Shown here: positions 1 through 6,645 of the stretch, piece by piece
Layout of the letters: every line of letters begins with the position of its first letter
How positions within the stretch are numbered: the first letter of the stretch is position 1
Assembly (NCBI GenBank): GCA_024275555.1
Contig: JAJRYW010000593.1
Location: forward strand, 1-16,207
Reading direction: 5' to 3'
DNA: 16,207 nt
Source of the DNA: Calditrichota bacterium
GTDB lineage: Bacteria > Calditrichota > Calditrichia > RBG-13-44-9 > J075
The notes under the pieces: model-generated
Told to the model about the DNA's origin: nothing
Databases searched by the model: none
What the model saw: the letters and a program-made list of their open reading frames with translations, nothing else
Position numbers and translations under genes: made by a program

Positions 1-2
1 AC

Positions 3-443
3 CTGGCCGCAGATTTAGCCGGGGTTTCCCGGCTGGACTATGCACCCAACCTTCGTATTGCCCGGGTAATGTGTTCCGGTAGAATCCATCCGGAGTTTGT
101 GCTCTGGGCTTTTAAGAAAGGAGCAGACGGGGTGCTGATCGGCGGTTGCCATCCCGGCGACTGCCATTACATAGAGGGCAATTACAAGGCGCTGCGCCGC
201 TATACCCTGCTCAAGCGTCTCCTGCCCCAATTCGGCGTCGACGCCCGACGGCTGCGCCTGGAGTGGATTTCCGGTTCTGAGGCAGATAAGCTTCGAACCG
301 TGGTAAATGAATTTACCGAGCAATTGAAAGAGCTGGGGCCGCTGAACATTGCGGACCAGCGACGGGAATGGCGGCAACAGACGGCAAATGGGCGGGTCGA
401 TGAAGTGCAAGAGAAAGCAACGCACAAAGTTGAGGAGGCCTGA
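3..443 (+). CDS. mvhD: MvhD-type [2Fe-2S] electron-transfer protein (5' partial)
   Basis: The gene is cut by the left edge of the window; 146 residues up to the TGA are visible. They match the MvhD family: an N-terminal stretch like ADLAGVSRLDY, then RVMCSGRIHPEFV, then LIGGCHPGDCHYIEGNYKA, then LRLEWISGSEADKL. MvhD carries a [2Fe-2S] cluster and passes electrons from the MvhAG hydrogenase to heterodisulfide reductase HdrA in the cytoplasm. By comparison with remembered family members only about 15-20 residues, including a CNWC-type cysteine pair, would be missing if this is a free-standing MvhD. It could instead be the C-terminal MvhD domain of an HdrA fusion; the window cannot decide. The last 30 or so residues after LGPLN are charged and look like a non-conserved tail. 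The mvhG start lies 2 nt after the stop, and its GAGGAGG ribosome-binding site lies inside this gene, so the two are probably translationally coupled. Confidence 0.9.
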   Translation: MAADLAGVSRLDYAPNLRIARVMCSGRIHPEFVLWAFKKGADGVLIGGCHPGDCHYIEGNYKALRRYTLLKRLLPQFGVDARRLRLEWISGSEADKLRTVVNEFTEQLKELGPLNIADQRREWRQQTANGRVDEVQEKATHKVEEA

Positions 444-445
444 TC

Positions 446-1465
446 ATGGAAAAGCCAAAAATCGCCTTTTATTGGTGCGCCTCCTGCGGCGGCTGTGAAG
501 AAGCCGTCGTGGACCTTGCGGAAGATATCCTCGCCGTCACGGAAAAGGCAGATATTGTCTTTTGGCCGGTCGCCATGGATTTTAAACGCAGCGACGTGGA
601 GCAAATGGCAGATAAAGAAATCCGGGTCTCCTTTATCAACGGGGCGGTGCGGCTTTCCGAGCAGGAGGAGATGGTGCATCTGCTGCGCCGGAAATCTCAA
701 TTGATTGTCGCTTTTGGCGCTTGCGCCCAGATGGGCGGAATTCCCGGCCTGGCCAACGCCGTTTCCCGGGATGAGATCATAAATTACTACTACCACTCCG
801 GCCCCATGCTGGTTAATCCTGAGCAAACCGAACCGCAACCGGAGTATGTCGAGCAAAAGCTGGGATTTGACCTGCCGGTCTTCTATGAGCGGGTGCGGGC
901 GCTGGACCAGGTCGTTGAGGTGGACTACTATCTTCCCGGTTGTGCGCCCACCCCGGGTATCATTGCCGCCGCTGTGTTCACACTGCTCTCCGGTGAACTT
1001 CCTCCAAAGGGAAGCGTGCTGGCTTCCTCCAAATCACTCTGCGAGGAATGCGAACTGAATAGCACTAAACCGGATGAAGGGATTCGGATCAAACAATTCA
1101 AGCGCCCCCCGGAAGTCGACCGGATCGACCCCAATCAATGCTTGCTTGTCCAGGGGTTGATATGTCTTGGTCCGGTAACGCGGGGCGGTTGCGGAGCGCT
1201 ATGTATTAAAGGCAATATGCCCTGCACCGGTTGTTTTGGTCCGCTGGATGGCGTGCGTGATTTTGGCGCGACAGCTCTCTCCTTCATCGCCTCGTTGGTA
1301 GACAGCAACGACCCGGAGGAGATTGAGCGGATATTAAACCGGGGTATCCCGGATCCATTGGGCGCGTTCTATCTCTACTCGCTGCCCAAATCGATGCTCT
1401 ACGGCCGGATAAACGGTAAAACGGCCCCGGAAGATATGCGTGATACCGCGATAGAACACCAGTAG
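446..1465 (+). CDS. mvhG: [NiFe]-hydrogenase small subunit, group 3c (MvhG-like)
   Basis: The 339-residue electron-transfer subunit of a cytoplasmic F420-non-reducing type hydrogenase. It carries three Fe-S clusters from the NiFe site to MvhD. Proximal-cluster ligands are visible as C14 and C17 in WCASCGGCEE (C11 is an extra cysteine), C93 in GACAQMGG, and C166 in LPGCAPTP. Further ligands for two clusters are C199, C202, C232, C240, C249, C253, C260 and C263 (motifs LCEEC, CLGPVTRGGCGALC and CTGCFGP). No signal peptide or twin-arginine motif is present, as expected for group 3. The length is in the usual range of 300-340. The start at ATG 446 is set by GAGGAGG at 432-438. The large subunit follows after 38 nt. 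The CASCGGCEEAVVD opening is what I associate with bacterial rather than methanogen members. Confidence 0.93.
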   Translation: MEKPKIAFYWCASCGGCEEAVVDLAEDILAVTEKADIVFWPVAMDFKRSDVEQMADKEIRVSFINGAVRLSEQEEMVHLLRRKSQLIVAFGACAQMGGIPGLANAVSRDEIINYYYHSGPMLVNPEQTEPQPEYVEQKLGFDLPVFYERVRALDQVVEVDYYLPGCAPTPGIIAAAVFTLLSGELPPKGSVLASSKSLCEECELNSTKPDEGIRIKQFKRPPEVDRIDPNQCLLVQGLICLGPVTRGGCGALCIKGNMPCTGCFGPLDGVRDFGATALSFIASLVDSNDPEEIERILNRGIPDPLGAFYLYSLPKSMLYGRINGKTAPEDMRDTAIEHQ

Positions 1466-1503
1466 AAAGTATGTCATTCATAATAAGATAAGGAAAATAC
1501 ACC

Positions 1504-2961
1504 ATGGCCAGAATAATAGAAATTGATCCGGTTACCCGCCTGGAAGGACACGGGAAAATTGAAATCTTTATTGATGACCGGGGCGAGGTGGAAAAAGCCT
1601 ATTTTTCCATTCCGGAATTGCGGGGATTTGAAACCTTCTGCCGCGGTAAAGCCGCCGAAATGATGCCCCAGCTTACCGCCCGGATTTGCGGAGTCTGCCC
1701 CTCGGCCCATCACATGGCCTCAACCAAAACATTAGACGCCCTCTACCGGGTGGAACCCACCTCAGCGGCAAAAAAACTTCGGGAAATGTTCTACAGCATG
1801 TTTATGGTGGAGGATCATTCGCTGCATTTTTACATTTTGGGCGGCCCGGATTTCATCGTCGGCCCGGACGCGCCCAAAGCGGAACGGAACGTGCTGGGCG
1901 TCATCAGTAAAGTGGGACTGGAAACCGGCAAGAAAGTTATTGCCCTGCGCAAAGAAGTGCGGGAAAAGATGACCTACCTGGCCGGAAAGGTGATCCACCC
2001 GGTATGGGGACTGCCCGGCGGCGTGGTTAAAGGGCTTAGGAAAGAAGATCAGCAATCGTTTATTGAAACCGCTCGGAATTGCGTCGAGTTTGCGGAATTT
2101 ACACTACAGGCTTTTAAAGATTTGGTTTTGGCAAACCCGGCCTATGTTGACCTGATCCTCTCCGACGCCTACACTCACAAGACCTACTACATGGGCCTGG
2201 TGGACCAGCAAAACCGGGTAAATTTTTATGACGGCATGATCCGTGTAGTCGATCCTGACGGCCGGGAATTCCTAAAGTTCGAGGCCCGCGATTACCTCAC
2301 TCACCTCGGCGAGCATGTCGAACCCTGGACTTATATCAAATTCCTGTTTTTAAGACAGGTGTGCTGGCAAGGATTTGTCGACGGCCCGCAATCCGGAATT
2401 TACGCCGTGGCGCCCCTTGCCCGGCTCAATGCCGCAGACGGCATGGCTACCCCCAAAGCACAAGAAGCTTACCAGGAGTACTTTCAGACACTGGGCGGCA
2501 AACCGGTTCATCACACCCTGGCCATGCACTGGGCCCGGGTCATCGAAATTCTCTATGCAGCAGAGCGTTTTCTGGAATTAGCCCAGGATGAAGAAATCAC
2601 CTCAGACAAGTTGCGCAACATTCCCACGGAAATACCGGCAGAAGGCGTCGGCGTGGTGGAAGCGCCCCGGGGCGCTTTGTTCCATCACTACAAAACGGAT
2701 CAAGACGGGCTGATTACCGAGGCCAACCTGGTCGTGGCTACCCAAAATAATGCAGCGCGATTGGCCATGTCAGTCGACAAAGCTGCAAAGGGATTGATTA
2801 AAAACGGCGAGGCGGATGAACGCGTTTTGAATATGGTGGAGATGGCTTTTCGCGCCTACGACCCCTGCAACGCCTGTGGCACCCATGTCTTGCCGGGCCG
2901 GTTTCAACCGACCATCAATATTCGCAACCGGCGCGGCGAGATCATTAAAACGATCCATTAA
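1504..2961 (+). CDS. mvhA: [NiFe]-hydrogenase large (catalytic) subunit, group 3c (MvhA-like)
   Basis: The 485-residue catalytic subunit that binds the NiFe(CN)2CO centre and splits or forms H2. The N-terminal L1 motif RICGVC gives R60, C62 and C65. The C-terminal L2 motif DPCNACGTH gives C455 and C458, with H461 as the expected cleavage point. A 24-residue tail (462-485) would be removed by a maturation protease after nickel insertion; a protease gene follows 58 nt downstream. The opening EIDPVTRLEGHG is typical of the family. The start ATG 1504 has AAGGA at 1490-1494. It forms a complex with the adjacent small subunit and MvhD and is expected to feed HdrA-type electron bifurcation. All four cysteine ligands are present, so the enzyme looks functional. 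Confidence 0.94.
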   Translation: MARIIEIDPVTRLEGHGKIEIFIDDRGEVEKAYFSIPELRGFETFCRGKAAEMMPQLTARICGVCPSAHHMASTKTLDALYRVEPTSAAKKLREMFYSMFMVEDHSLHFYILGGPDFIVGPDAPKAERNVLGVISKVGLETGKKVIALRKEVREKMTYLAGKVIHPVWGLPGGVVKGLRKEDQQSFIETARNCVEFAEFTLQAFKDLVLANPAYVDLILSDAYTHKTYYMGLVDQQNRVNFYDGMIRVVDPDGREFLKFEARDYLTHLGEHVEPWTYIKFLFLRQVCWQGFVDGPQSGIYAVAPLARLNAADGMATPKAQEAYQEYFQTLGGKPVHHTLAMHWARVIEILYAAERFLELAQDEEITSDKLRNIPTEIPAEGVGVVEAPRGALFHHYKTDQDGLITEANLVVATQNNAARLAMSVDKAAKGLIKNGEADERVLNMVEMAFRAYDPCNACGTHVLPGRFQPTINIRNRRGEIIKTIH

Positions 2962-3019
2962 CTTCAGGGCCGCTGAATTGGCGGATAAAAAACCCTGCAC
3001 TTAGCAGGAGGACGACCCA

Positions 3020-3529
3020 ATGACCGGGAATAAAAGCGGGCAATCGAGCGCCCTGATTTTGGGCATAGGCAACACCATTTACGGAGACGACGCGATTGGC
3101 ATTTACCTGGCCCGGGCGCTGCAGGAACAGGGGCAATTCCCGGCGGAATTCCGGATTACCGAAGAAATGGGCCTGGGCTTATTAGAGAAACTGTGCGGTT
3201 ATAAACAACTGATTGTGATCGACAGCATCCTCACACCTGACAACAACATCGGCAAAGTTCATCACTATAAAGGAGAAGATTTTATCTCCTTAACCCATTT
3301 TAGCTGCCACTATGCCGGGCTTCCGGAACTGTTTCATATTGCCCGGTTATTGCAGTTGGATTTTCCGCAGCAAATTCATATTCTGGGTATTGAAATCAGC
3401 GATGCGACCACGGTGTCGGACACGCTCTCCCCGGCCCTGCGCCGGAAATTCCCGGGAATATTAGCAAATGTTCACCAAATTTTAGAGAAAGTACTTCAAC
3501 CGGGAACGATTTATCAGAAAAATAATTGA
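3020..3529 (+). CDS. Hydrogenase maturation protease (HycI/HyaD/HoxW family), first copy
   Basis: A 169-residue nickel-dependent endopeptidase that trims the C-terminal tail of a [NiFe]-hydrogenase large subunit as the last maturation step. The family core GIGNTIYGDDAIG lies at residues 15-27. Candidate nickel ligands by comparison with E. coli HybD (E16, D62, H93) are D24, D68 (VIDSIL) and H97 (CHYAGLPEL). The gene follows the MvhA-like subunit by 58 nt and most likely processes it. The ATG at 3020 has a strong AGGAGG at 3006-3011. A 5-bp inverted repeat (CCTGC 2994-2998, GCAGG 3004-3008) overlaps this ribosome-binding site and might weakly mask it. The protein is clearly different from the second protease at 12164, as expected for partners of different hydrogenases. 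Confidence 0.9.
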   Translation: MTGNKSGQSSALILGIGNTIYGDDAIGIYLARALQEQGQFPAEFRITEEMGLGLLEKLCGYKQLIVIDSILTPDNNIGKVHHYKGEDFISLTHFSCHYAGLPELFHIARLLQLDFPQQIHILGIEISDATTVSDTLSPALRRKFPGILANVHQILEKVLQPGTIYQKNN

Positions 3530-3538
3530 GAGAGCGAT

Positions 3539-3634
3539 ATGGCTTTGCTCCGGCCAAAGGGAGTCAATTATCCGACATTCGAAACGGGTGAAAAATCGGA
3601 TAGAGGATTTGGGGAATTTAAAAAGGAAGCCTAA
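3539..3634 (+). CDS. Possible small ORF, 31 residues, unknown
   Basis: An ATG-to-TAA frame directly after the protease gene, starting 9 nt beyond its stop with a weak purine-rich GAGAG upstream. The peptide is hydrophilic, starts MALLRPKGVNYP and ends GEFKKEA. I recognise no family. Its stop (3632-3634) sits one base before the ATG of the next small ORF (TAAAATG), an arrangement typical of coupled genes. It could equally be chance or the remnant of a decayed gene. Confidence 0.2.
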   Translation: MALLRPKGVNYPTFETGEKSDRGFGEFKKEA

Positions 3635-3635
3635 A

Positions 3636-3758
3636 ATGAATGCCGAAGAACATAAGCAGGGGGTGTTTTCAGACTATGGCCTTATTTTGTCTCACGGGGA
3701 AGATGCTCCCGGGCGTTATGATAATCCGGGAGTTAAAATACTCTTTATTGAGACATGA
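3636..3758 (+). CDS. Possible small ORF, 40 residues, unknown
   Basis: An ATG-to-TGA frame preceded by AAAGGAAG about 6 nt upstream, a credible ribosome-binding site. The peptide starts MNAEEHKQGVFSDYG and ends VKILFIET. It has no cysteines, no membrane segment and no motif I recognise. It directly follows another small ORF in the same orientation and ends just before the repeat element at 3781. It may be a real small protein at the end of the Mvh operon, or the remnant of a longer gene cut by the repeat region. Confidence 0.25.
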   Translation: MNAEEHKQGVFSDYGLILSHGEDAPGRYDNPGVKILFIET

Positions 3759-3781
3759 ATTAGTTTCCTAAAAGACAAAAT

Positions 3782-3949
3782 GTATTTGTGTAGTTGCCTT
3801 CATGCATGGTAATGTTCCCCCCTTAATCCCCCGTTCGGCTGAGCTCACGACGAAGCCCGAAATCGGGGGGAAACCGGTCCCCCTCCCCGATTTCGGGGAG
3901 GGCCGGGGTGGGGAAATTTCACTTGATAACTGCCCGGCTACACAAATAC
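3782..3949. repeat. Compound palindromic intergenic repeat with 12-bp inverted ends
   Basis: The outer ends are a perfect 12-bp inverted repeat: GTATTTGTGTAG at 3782-3793 and CTACACAAATAC at 3938-3949. Inside are two hairpin units. The first pairs TTCCCCCC (3815-3822) with GGGGGGAA (3865-3872) and encloses a TGAGCTCA-centred palindrome. The second is a perfect 10-bp hairpin, CCCTCCCCGA/TCGGGGAGGG, at 3881-3902. CCCGAAATCGGGG (3856-3868) is also complementary to CCCCGATTTCGGG (3885-3897), so alternative folds exist. It looks like a REP- or MITE-like intergenic element that would recur in the genome; copy number cannot be judged here. No ORF lies inside. Confidence 0.7.
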
Positions 3950-4108
3950 GATGAAGCTTTTGCTGTAAAACGAGTCAATGTACTGGGAGAGAGTAATTTT
4001 TGAGGGTATTACGTCGCCTTTCGGCTGGCTCAGACTGACTACGCTTGCCAAATTTAATTGTCTCGCTGTAGGTAACTCGCTCATCATATTAAACAACTAC
4101 ATTTTCAT

Positions 4109-4243
4109 ATTAATTCACGGGTCTATAACACCAATCACATGTTAAACTTATAGATGCGTGAATAAATTCGAGAAGACCGCCGGTTCTCCGGAATGCGGTT
4201 ACCGGGCCAATCTATATTCGCGGATTAATTCACGCCTCTATAA
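4109..4243. repeat. Three copies of a ~20-bp motif, two direct and one inverted
   Basis: The motif is close to ATTAATTCACGNNTCTATAA. Copy 1 is at 4109-4128 (+), copy 2 is inverted at 4148-4168 (TTATAGATGCGTGAATAAAT) and copy 3 is at 4224-4243 (+). Copies 1 and 2 match at 14 of 16 core positions. Copies 1 and 2 could pair as a hairpin with a roughly 20-nt loop. The copies may be ends of small mobile elements, a regulator's binding sites, or a repeat family. No function is assigned. Confidence 0.6.
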
Positions 4244-4374
4244 AATAAAAAGTGTCCGGTGCTGAACTCTGCGTCAAATTTTTCGACTCGTGATTAGCTT
4301 TATTACATTTAGCGGATATTTGCAAACACAGTCGGTGCAGGGATTGTTCAGCATCCGGCAGCAGGGGCATCCCC

Positions 4375-4413
4375 AAAAACAAACGCCCGCTCCGGGAAAC
4401 CGGGCAGGCGTTT
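4375..4413 (-). terminator. Rho-independent terminator of the minus-strand ferredoxin gene
   Basis: Read on the minus strand, AAACGCC (4413-4407) is followed by an inner CCGG/CCGG stem, then GGCGTTT (4387-4381), then a GTTTTT tract. It starts 27 nt after the stop codon of the ferredoxin reading frame at 4440, as expected for that gene's terminator. The stem has interior mismatches. The + strand side also has a short T run and might act on convergent transcription. Confidence 0.6.
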
Positions 4414-4439
4414 TCAATTCAATTCGAGATAGGATAGAG

Positions 4440-4676
4440 CTATTCCTCTCCATCATTCCCGATTGATTCTGACGGACAGCTTTTCATGGCATTTTTCAAC
4501 TGGGCTTCTTCCTGCTCATTTTCCGGTTGCTTAAATACATATTAATATTCTCCCTCCGCAGATTCCCGGACATTCCTGGGCGCTTCATCAACACACAAAA
4601 AGCAGGCGTCACAACTTTGATCGACATACCACTTTCCCGGCGCACTTTCCGGCCAACGGTCATTTTTATTCGGCAT
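4440..4676 (-). pseudogene. Small 4Fe-4S ferredoxin interrupted by one in-frame TAA
   Basis: On the minus strand an ATG at 4676, with GAAGGAG 6 nt upstream (4689-4683), opens a frame of 44 residues: PGKWYVDQSCDACFLC, then VDEAP. It stops at a TAA (4544-4542). Reading on in the same frame gives 33 more residues: YVFKQPENEQEEAQ, then KSCPSESIGNDGEE, then TAG. Together they match a known small bacterial ferredoxin type: YVD..C..C..C...AP, then GGYSYVYKQP, then CP..AIGNDGE. All four cluster cysteines are kept (C22, C25, C28 and the Cys of KSCPSE). The TAA sits where the family usually has Ser (TCA to TAA needs one base change). Terminator and ribosome-binding site are intact. So it is a very young pseudogene, a read-through case, or a sequencing or assembly error. 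Such ferredoxins would be natural partners for the oxidoreductase and hydrogenases here. Confidence 0.8.
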
Positions 4677-4817
4677 AAGATTCTCCTTCTTTTTTCTACG
4701 TGCTGTGTGTATATAGGCTACAGTCATTTTCTTTACGAATACATGCGTTAAATAAATTTAAATAGAATTTGTTCCCATCCAAGCCCAATTTAAATCAACA
4801 ATTTAACGTGGTTTAGC

Positions 4818-4835
4818 ACATGACAAATATCATGT
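4818..4835. promoter_or_regulatory. Candidate operator: ACATGA-N6-TCATGT palindrome
   Basis: A perfect 6+6 inverted repeat with a 6-bp spacer, lying 130 nt upstream of the group 3b operon start in the divergent gap between that operon and the ferredoxin gene. The spacing equals that of CRP/FNR-family sites (TGTGA-N6-TCACA), and TGA/TCA half-site cores are shared. A possible -10 box, GATAAT, lies at 4892-4897, with no good -35. The site could serve a CRP/FNR-like or other dimeric regulator of either gene. Short palindromes also arise by chance. Confidence 0.35.
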
Positions 4836-4965
4836 TTTCTCCTGACTCCCCTCATTTTTTTTTACCCTGTTTATTCTCAAATTAATGCGGCGATAATAGA
4901 GAACGGTTATCAAAAAAACATGGTACAAGTGCTATTCTCTCATCCTCAAAGCCACAGGAGAGCAT

Positions 4966-6102
4966 ATGGTCATACTGGAGCGGAGTGATTTCAGCAAATT
5001 ATTTAAGCTACTCAAGGAACAAGGGTACCAGATTATCGGACCAACGGTTCAAAATGAGGCTATTGTTTATGACGAGCTTGATTCTCCGGAAGATCTACCG
5101 GTTGGCGTTCTCGATGAACAAAGCGGAGGCCATTATTCCTTGAAACAAACCCGGGAATCTCACTTATTCAGCTATGTCGTGGGGCCCACCTCCTGGAAAC
5201 GCTTTTTGCATCTGGCCGAACTTACTTTATGGACCGCCAAGAAGGACGGCGATAAGCTGCACATACAAGCCGAGAACAGCAAAGCTCCCCGGTACGCCTT
5301 TCTGGGTGTCCGCGCCTGCGAACTGGCTGCCATCGACATCCAGGACCGGGTGTTTTTGCAGGGAGAATATATTGATCCGCACTATCAAAAGCGGCGCAGC
5401 AATATTTTTACCATTGCGGTAAACTGCACTCGTCCCGGGGGCGCCTGCTTTTGCAGTTCCATGAATACAGGCCCGAAAGCAAAACAGGGATTCGACCTTT
5501 CCCTTACCGAGGTCTACCGCAAATCTCAGCACTATTTTGTATTGGAAAGCGGCAGTAAAAAAGGGGAGGCTCTGTTAGCGGCTTTAAACGCCCCGGCGGC
5601 TGAGGAAACCCAGATTGCCGAAGCAGACCGGGCCCTTGAGAAGTCCGCGGAAAAGATGGGCAAGGAGATGCCTGTCGAAGGCCTGAAGGAAGTTTTGGAG
5701 CGCCATTTTGAGCATCCTTATTGGGAAGAGATTGCCAAACGTTGCCTTAACTGCGCCAACTGCACCATGGTCTGCCCCACCTGTTTCTGCACTACGGTGG
5801 AGGATGTTACCGATCTGACCGGCGATGTTGCCAGCCGGGTGCGGCGCTGGGATTCCTGCTTTACGGTCGATTTTTCCTATATCCACGGGGGCAGTATCCG
5901 CGCCTCGGGTATGTCCCGCTACCGGCAATGGATGACTCATAAATTAGCCCGCTGGCAGGATCAGTTCGATGTCAACGGCTGTGTGGGCTGCGGACGCTGC
6001 ATTACCTGGTGCCCGGTAGGAATAGATATCACCGAAGAAGCAGCGGCGTTTCGCAAAATTGATAAAAAAGCGCGCAAAAGACAAAAGAAGTTGGCAAGCT
6101 AA
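4966..6102 (+). CDS. hydB: Group 3b hydrogenase/sulfhydrogenase beta subunit (iron-sulfur)
   Basis: The 378-residue Fe-S subunit of the cytoplasmic NADP-linked bifunctional hydrogenase (HydB of Pyrococcus type). It relays electrons between the flavoprotein gamma subunit and the hydrogenase dimer, and in archaeal homologues is linked to sulfur/polysulfide reduction. Two C-terminal 4Fe-4S motifs are clear: C260, C263, C266, C270 (CLNCANCTMVCP) and C339, C342, C345, C349 (CVGCGRCITWCP). A further cysteine group, C154, C161 and C163, lies in NCTRPGGACFC. The basic tail ends KARKRQKKLAS. The ATG at 4966 has AGGAG at 4956-4960. It is the first gene of a run of eight + strand genes and follows the only sizeable promoter-bearing gap. 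The length is normal for the family (about 340-380). Confidence 0.92.
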   Translation: MVILERSDFSKLFKLLKEQGYQIIGPTVQNEAIVYDELDSPEDLPVGVLDEQSGGHYSLKQTRESHLFSYVVGPTSWKRFLHLAELTLWTAKKDGDKLHIQAENSKAPRYAFLGVRACELAAIDIQDRVFLQGEYIDPHYQKRRSNIFTIAVNCTRPGGACFCSSMNTGPKAKQGFDLSLTEVYRKSQHYFVLESGSKKGEALLAALNAPAAEETQIAEADRALEKSAEKMGKEMPVEGLKEVLERHFEHPYWEEIAKRCLNCANCTMVCPTCFCTTVEDVTDLTGDVASRVRRWDSCFTVDFSYIHGGSIRASGMSRYRQWMTHKLARWQDQFDVNGCVGCGRCITWCPVGIDITEEAAAFRKIDKKARKRQKKLAS

Positions 6103-6135
6103 AAAGTCTGTCACCTATCATGTTAGGAGAGTAAA

Positions 6136-6609
6136 ATGGAAGACCTGAGGAAAATTCTCAAAGAACATCCTTTTTTTGCCAAACTGCCGGCCAAGTATTT
6201 GGACATGGTGGTCGGATGCGCCAGTAATGTTCGTTTTGACGCCGGCGAGTACATTTTCAAGGAAGGCCAGAAAGCGGATACCTTTTACCTGATCCGGCAT
6301 GGGAAAGTGTCCATCGAGACCTATATTCCCAACCAGGGGCCGGTTGTCATCGACACCGCAGAAGCCGGCCAGGTGCTGGGATGGTCCTGGTTATTTCCCC
6401 CCTACCGCTGGCATTTTGACGCCCGGGCCCTGGAGCTTACCCGCGCAGTTGCCCTGGACGGCAAATGCCTGCGCAAAAAGCAGGAAAAAGACCACGAACT
6501 GGGCTATTACCTGATGAAAGATTTTGCACAAATCATGGAGGAAGTGCTCCAGGCAACTCGGCTGCGGCTGCTGGATTTATATCGCAACCCGGAAAATGAA
6601 CACGCCTAA
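6136..6609 (+). CDS. Cyclic-nucleotide-binding-fold protein without DNA-binding domain
   Basis: 157 residues forming a single Crp-type beta-roll: EHPFFAKLPAKYLDMV (helix), then FDAGEYIFKEGQKADTFYLIRHGKVSIE (residues 34-61), then a degenerate phosphate-binding cassette around GQVLGWSWLFPPYRWHFDARAL (78-99), then a long C-terminal helix. No helix-turn-helix follows, so it is not a classical regulator. The Glu that contacts the cyclic-nucleotide ribose in GE-type cassettes is replaced by Trp (GW, 82-83), so cAMP binding is doubtful. It sits inside the hydrogenase operon between beta and gamma subunit genes, with gaps of 33 and 36 nt, and has AGGAG at 6125-6129. It may be an accessory or ligand-sensing subunit of the hydrogenase (inference). 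I recall similar proteins beside group 3b hydrogenases in other bacteria. Confidence 0.85.
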   Translation: MEDLRKILKEHPFFAKLPAKYLDMVVGCASNVRFDAGEYIFKEGQKADTFYLIRHGKVSIETYIPNQGPVVIDTAEAGQVLGWSWLFPPYRWHFDARALELTRAVALDGKCLRKKQEKDHELGYYLMKDFAQIMEEVLQATRLRLLDLYRNPENEHA

Positions 6610-6645
6610 TTGGAAAGCTTACATCCACTAAATCTGGAAGAGAAT

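Larger units (their letters stand above)
3759..4439. other. Non-coding, AT-rich, repeat-bearing interval
   Basis: No convincing gene is found here on either strand. The interval contains a compound palindromic element (3782-3949), three copies of a roughly 20-bp motif (4109-4243), a short hairpin at 4176-4199 (ACCGCCGG...CCGGAATGCGGT), an imperfect 12-bp inverted repeat (4256-4267 with 4346-4358) and a minus-strand terminator (4375-4413). The part from 3951 to 4108 has no structure I can name, except GCC-TTTCGGCT-GGCTCAG near 4014-4031, which resembles TTCGGCTGAGCTCA inside the palindromic element near 3834. The mix of repeats suggests a site of past insertion or decay. Confidence 0.6.

Noticed and set aside
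200..856. A 218-residue minus-strand frame crossing the mvhD/mvhG junction
   Set aside because: Both + strand genes here have strong family motifs and a ribosome-binding site between them. The antisense frame is a shadow.
3850..3905. Regular hairpins considered as a CRISPR-like array or tRNA
   Set aside because: There are no evenly spaced direct repeats with unique spacers, and no cloverleaf with an anticodon arm. The structure is palindromic only.
4274..4456. A 60-residue minus-strand frame rich in cysteine (GVCFWGCPCC, CTDCVC)
   Set aside because: It starts inside the end of the ferredoxin frame in another phase and runs straight through that gene's terminator hairpin. The cysteine spacing fits no family I know.
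4542..4544. TAA in the ferredoxin considered as a recoded amino-acid codon
   Set aside because: Selenocysteine uses UGA and pyrrolysine uses UAG. No other gene in the window contains an internal TAA, so genome-wide reassignment is not supported.
4527..4751. A 74-residue + strand frame in the same place as the ferredoxin
   Set aside because: It lies antisense to the ferredoxin reading frame, which has clear family motifs, and it shows no motifs or good ribosome-binding site of its own.
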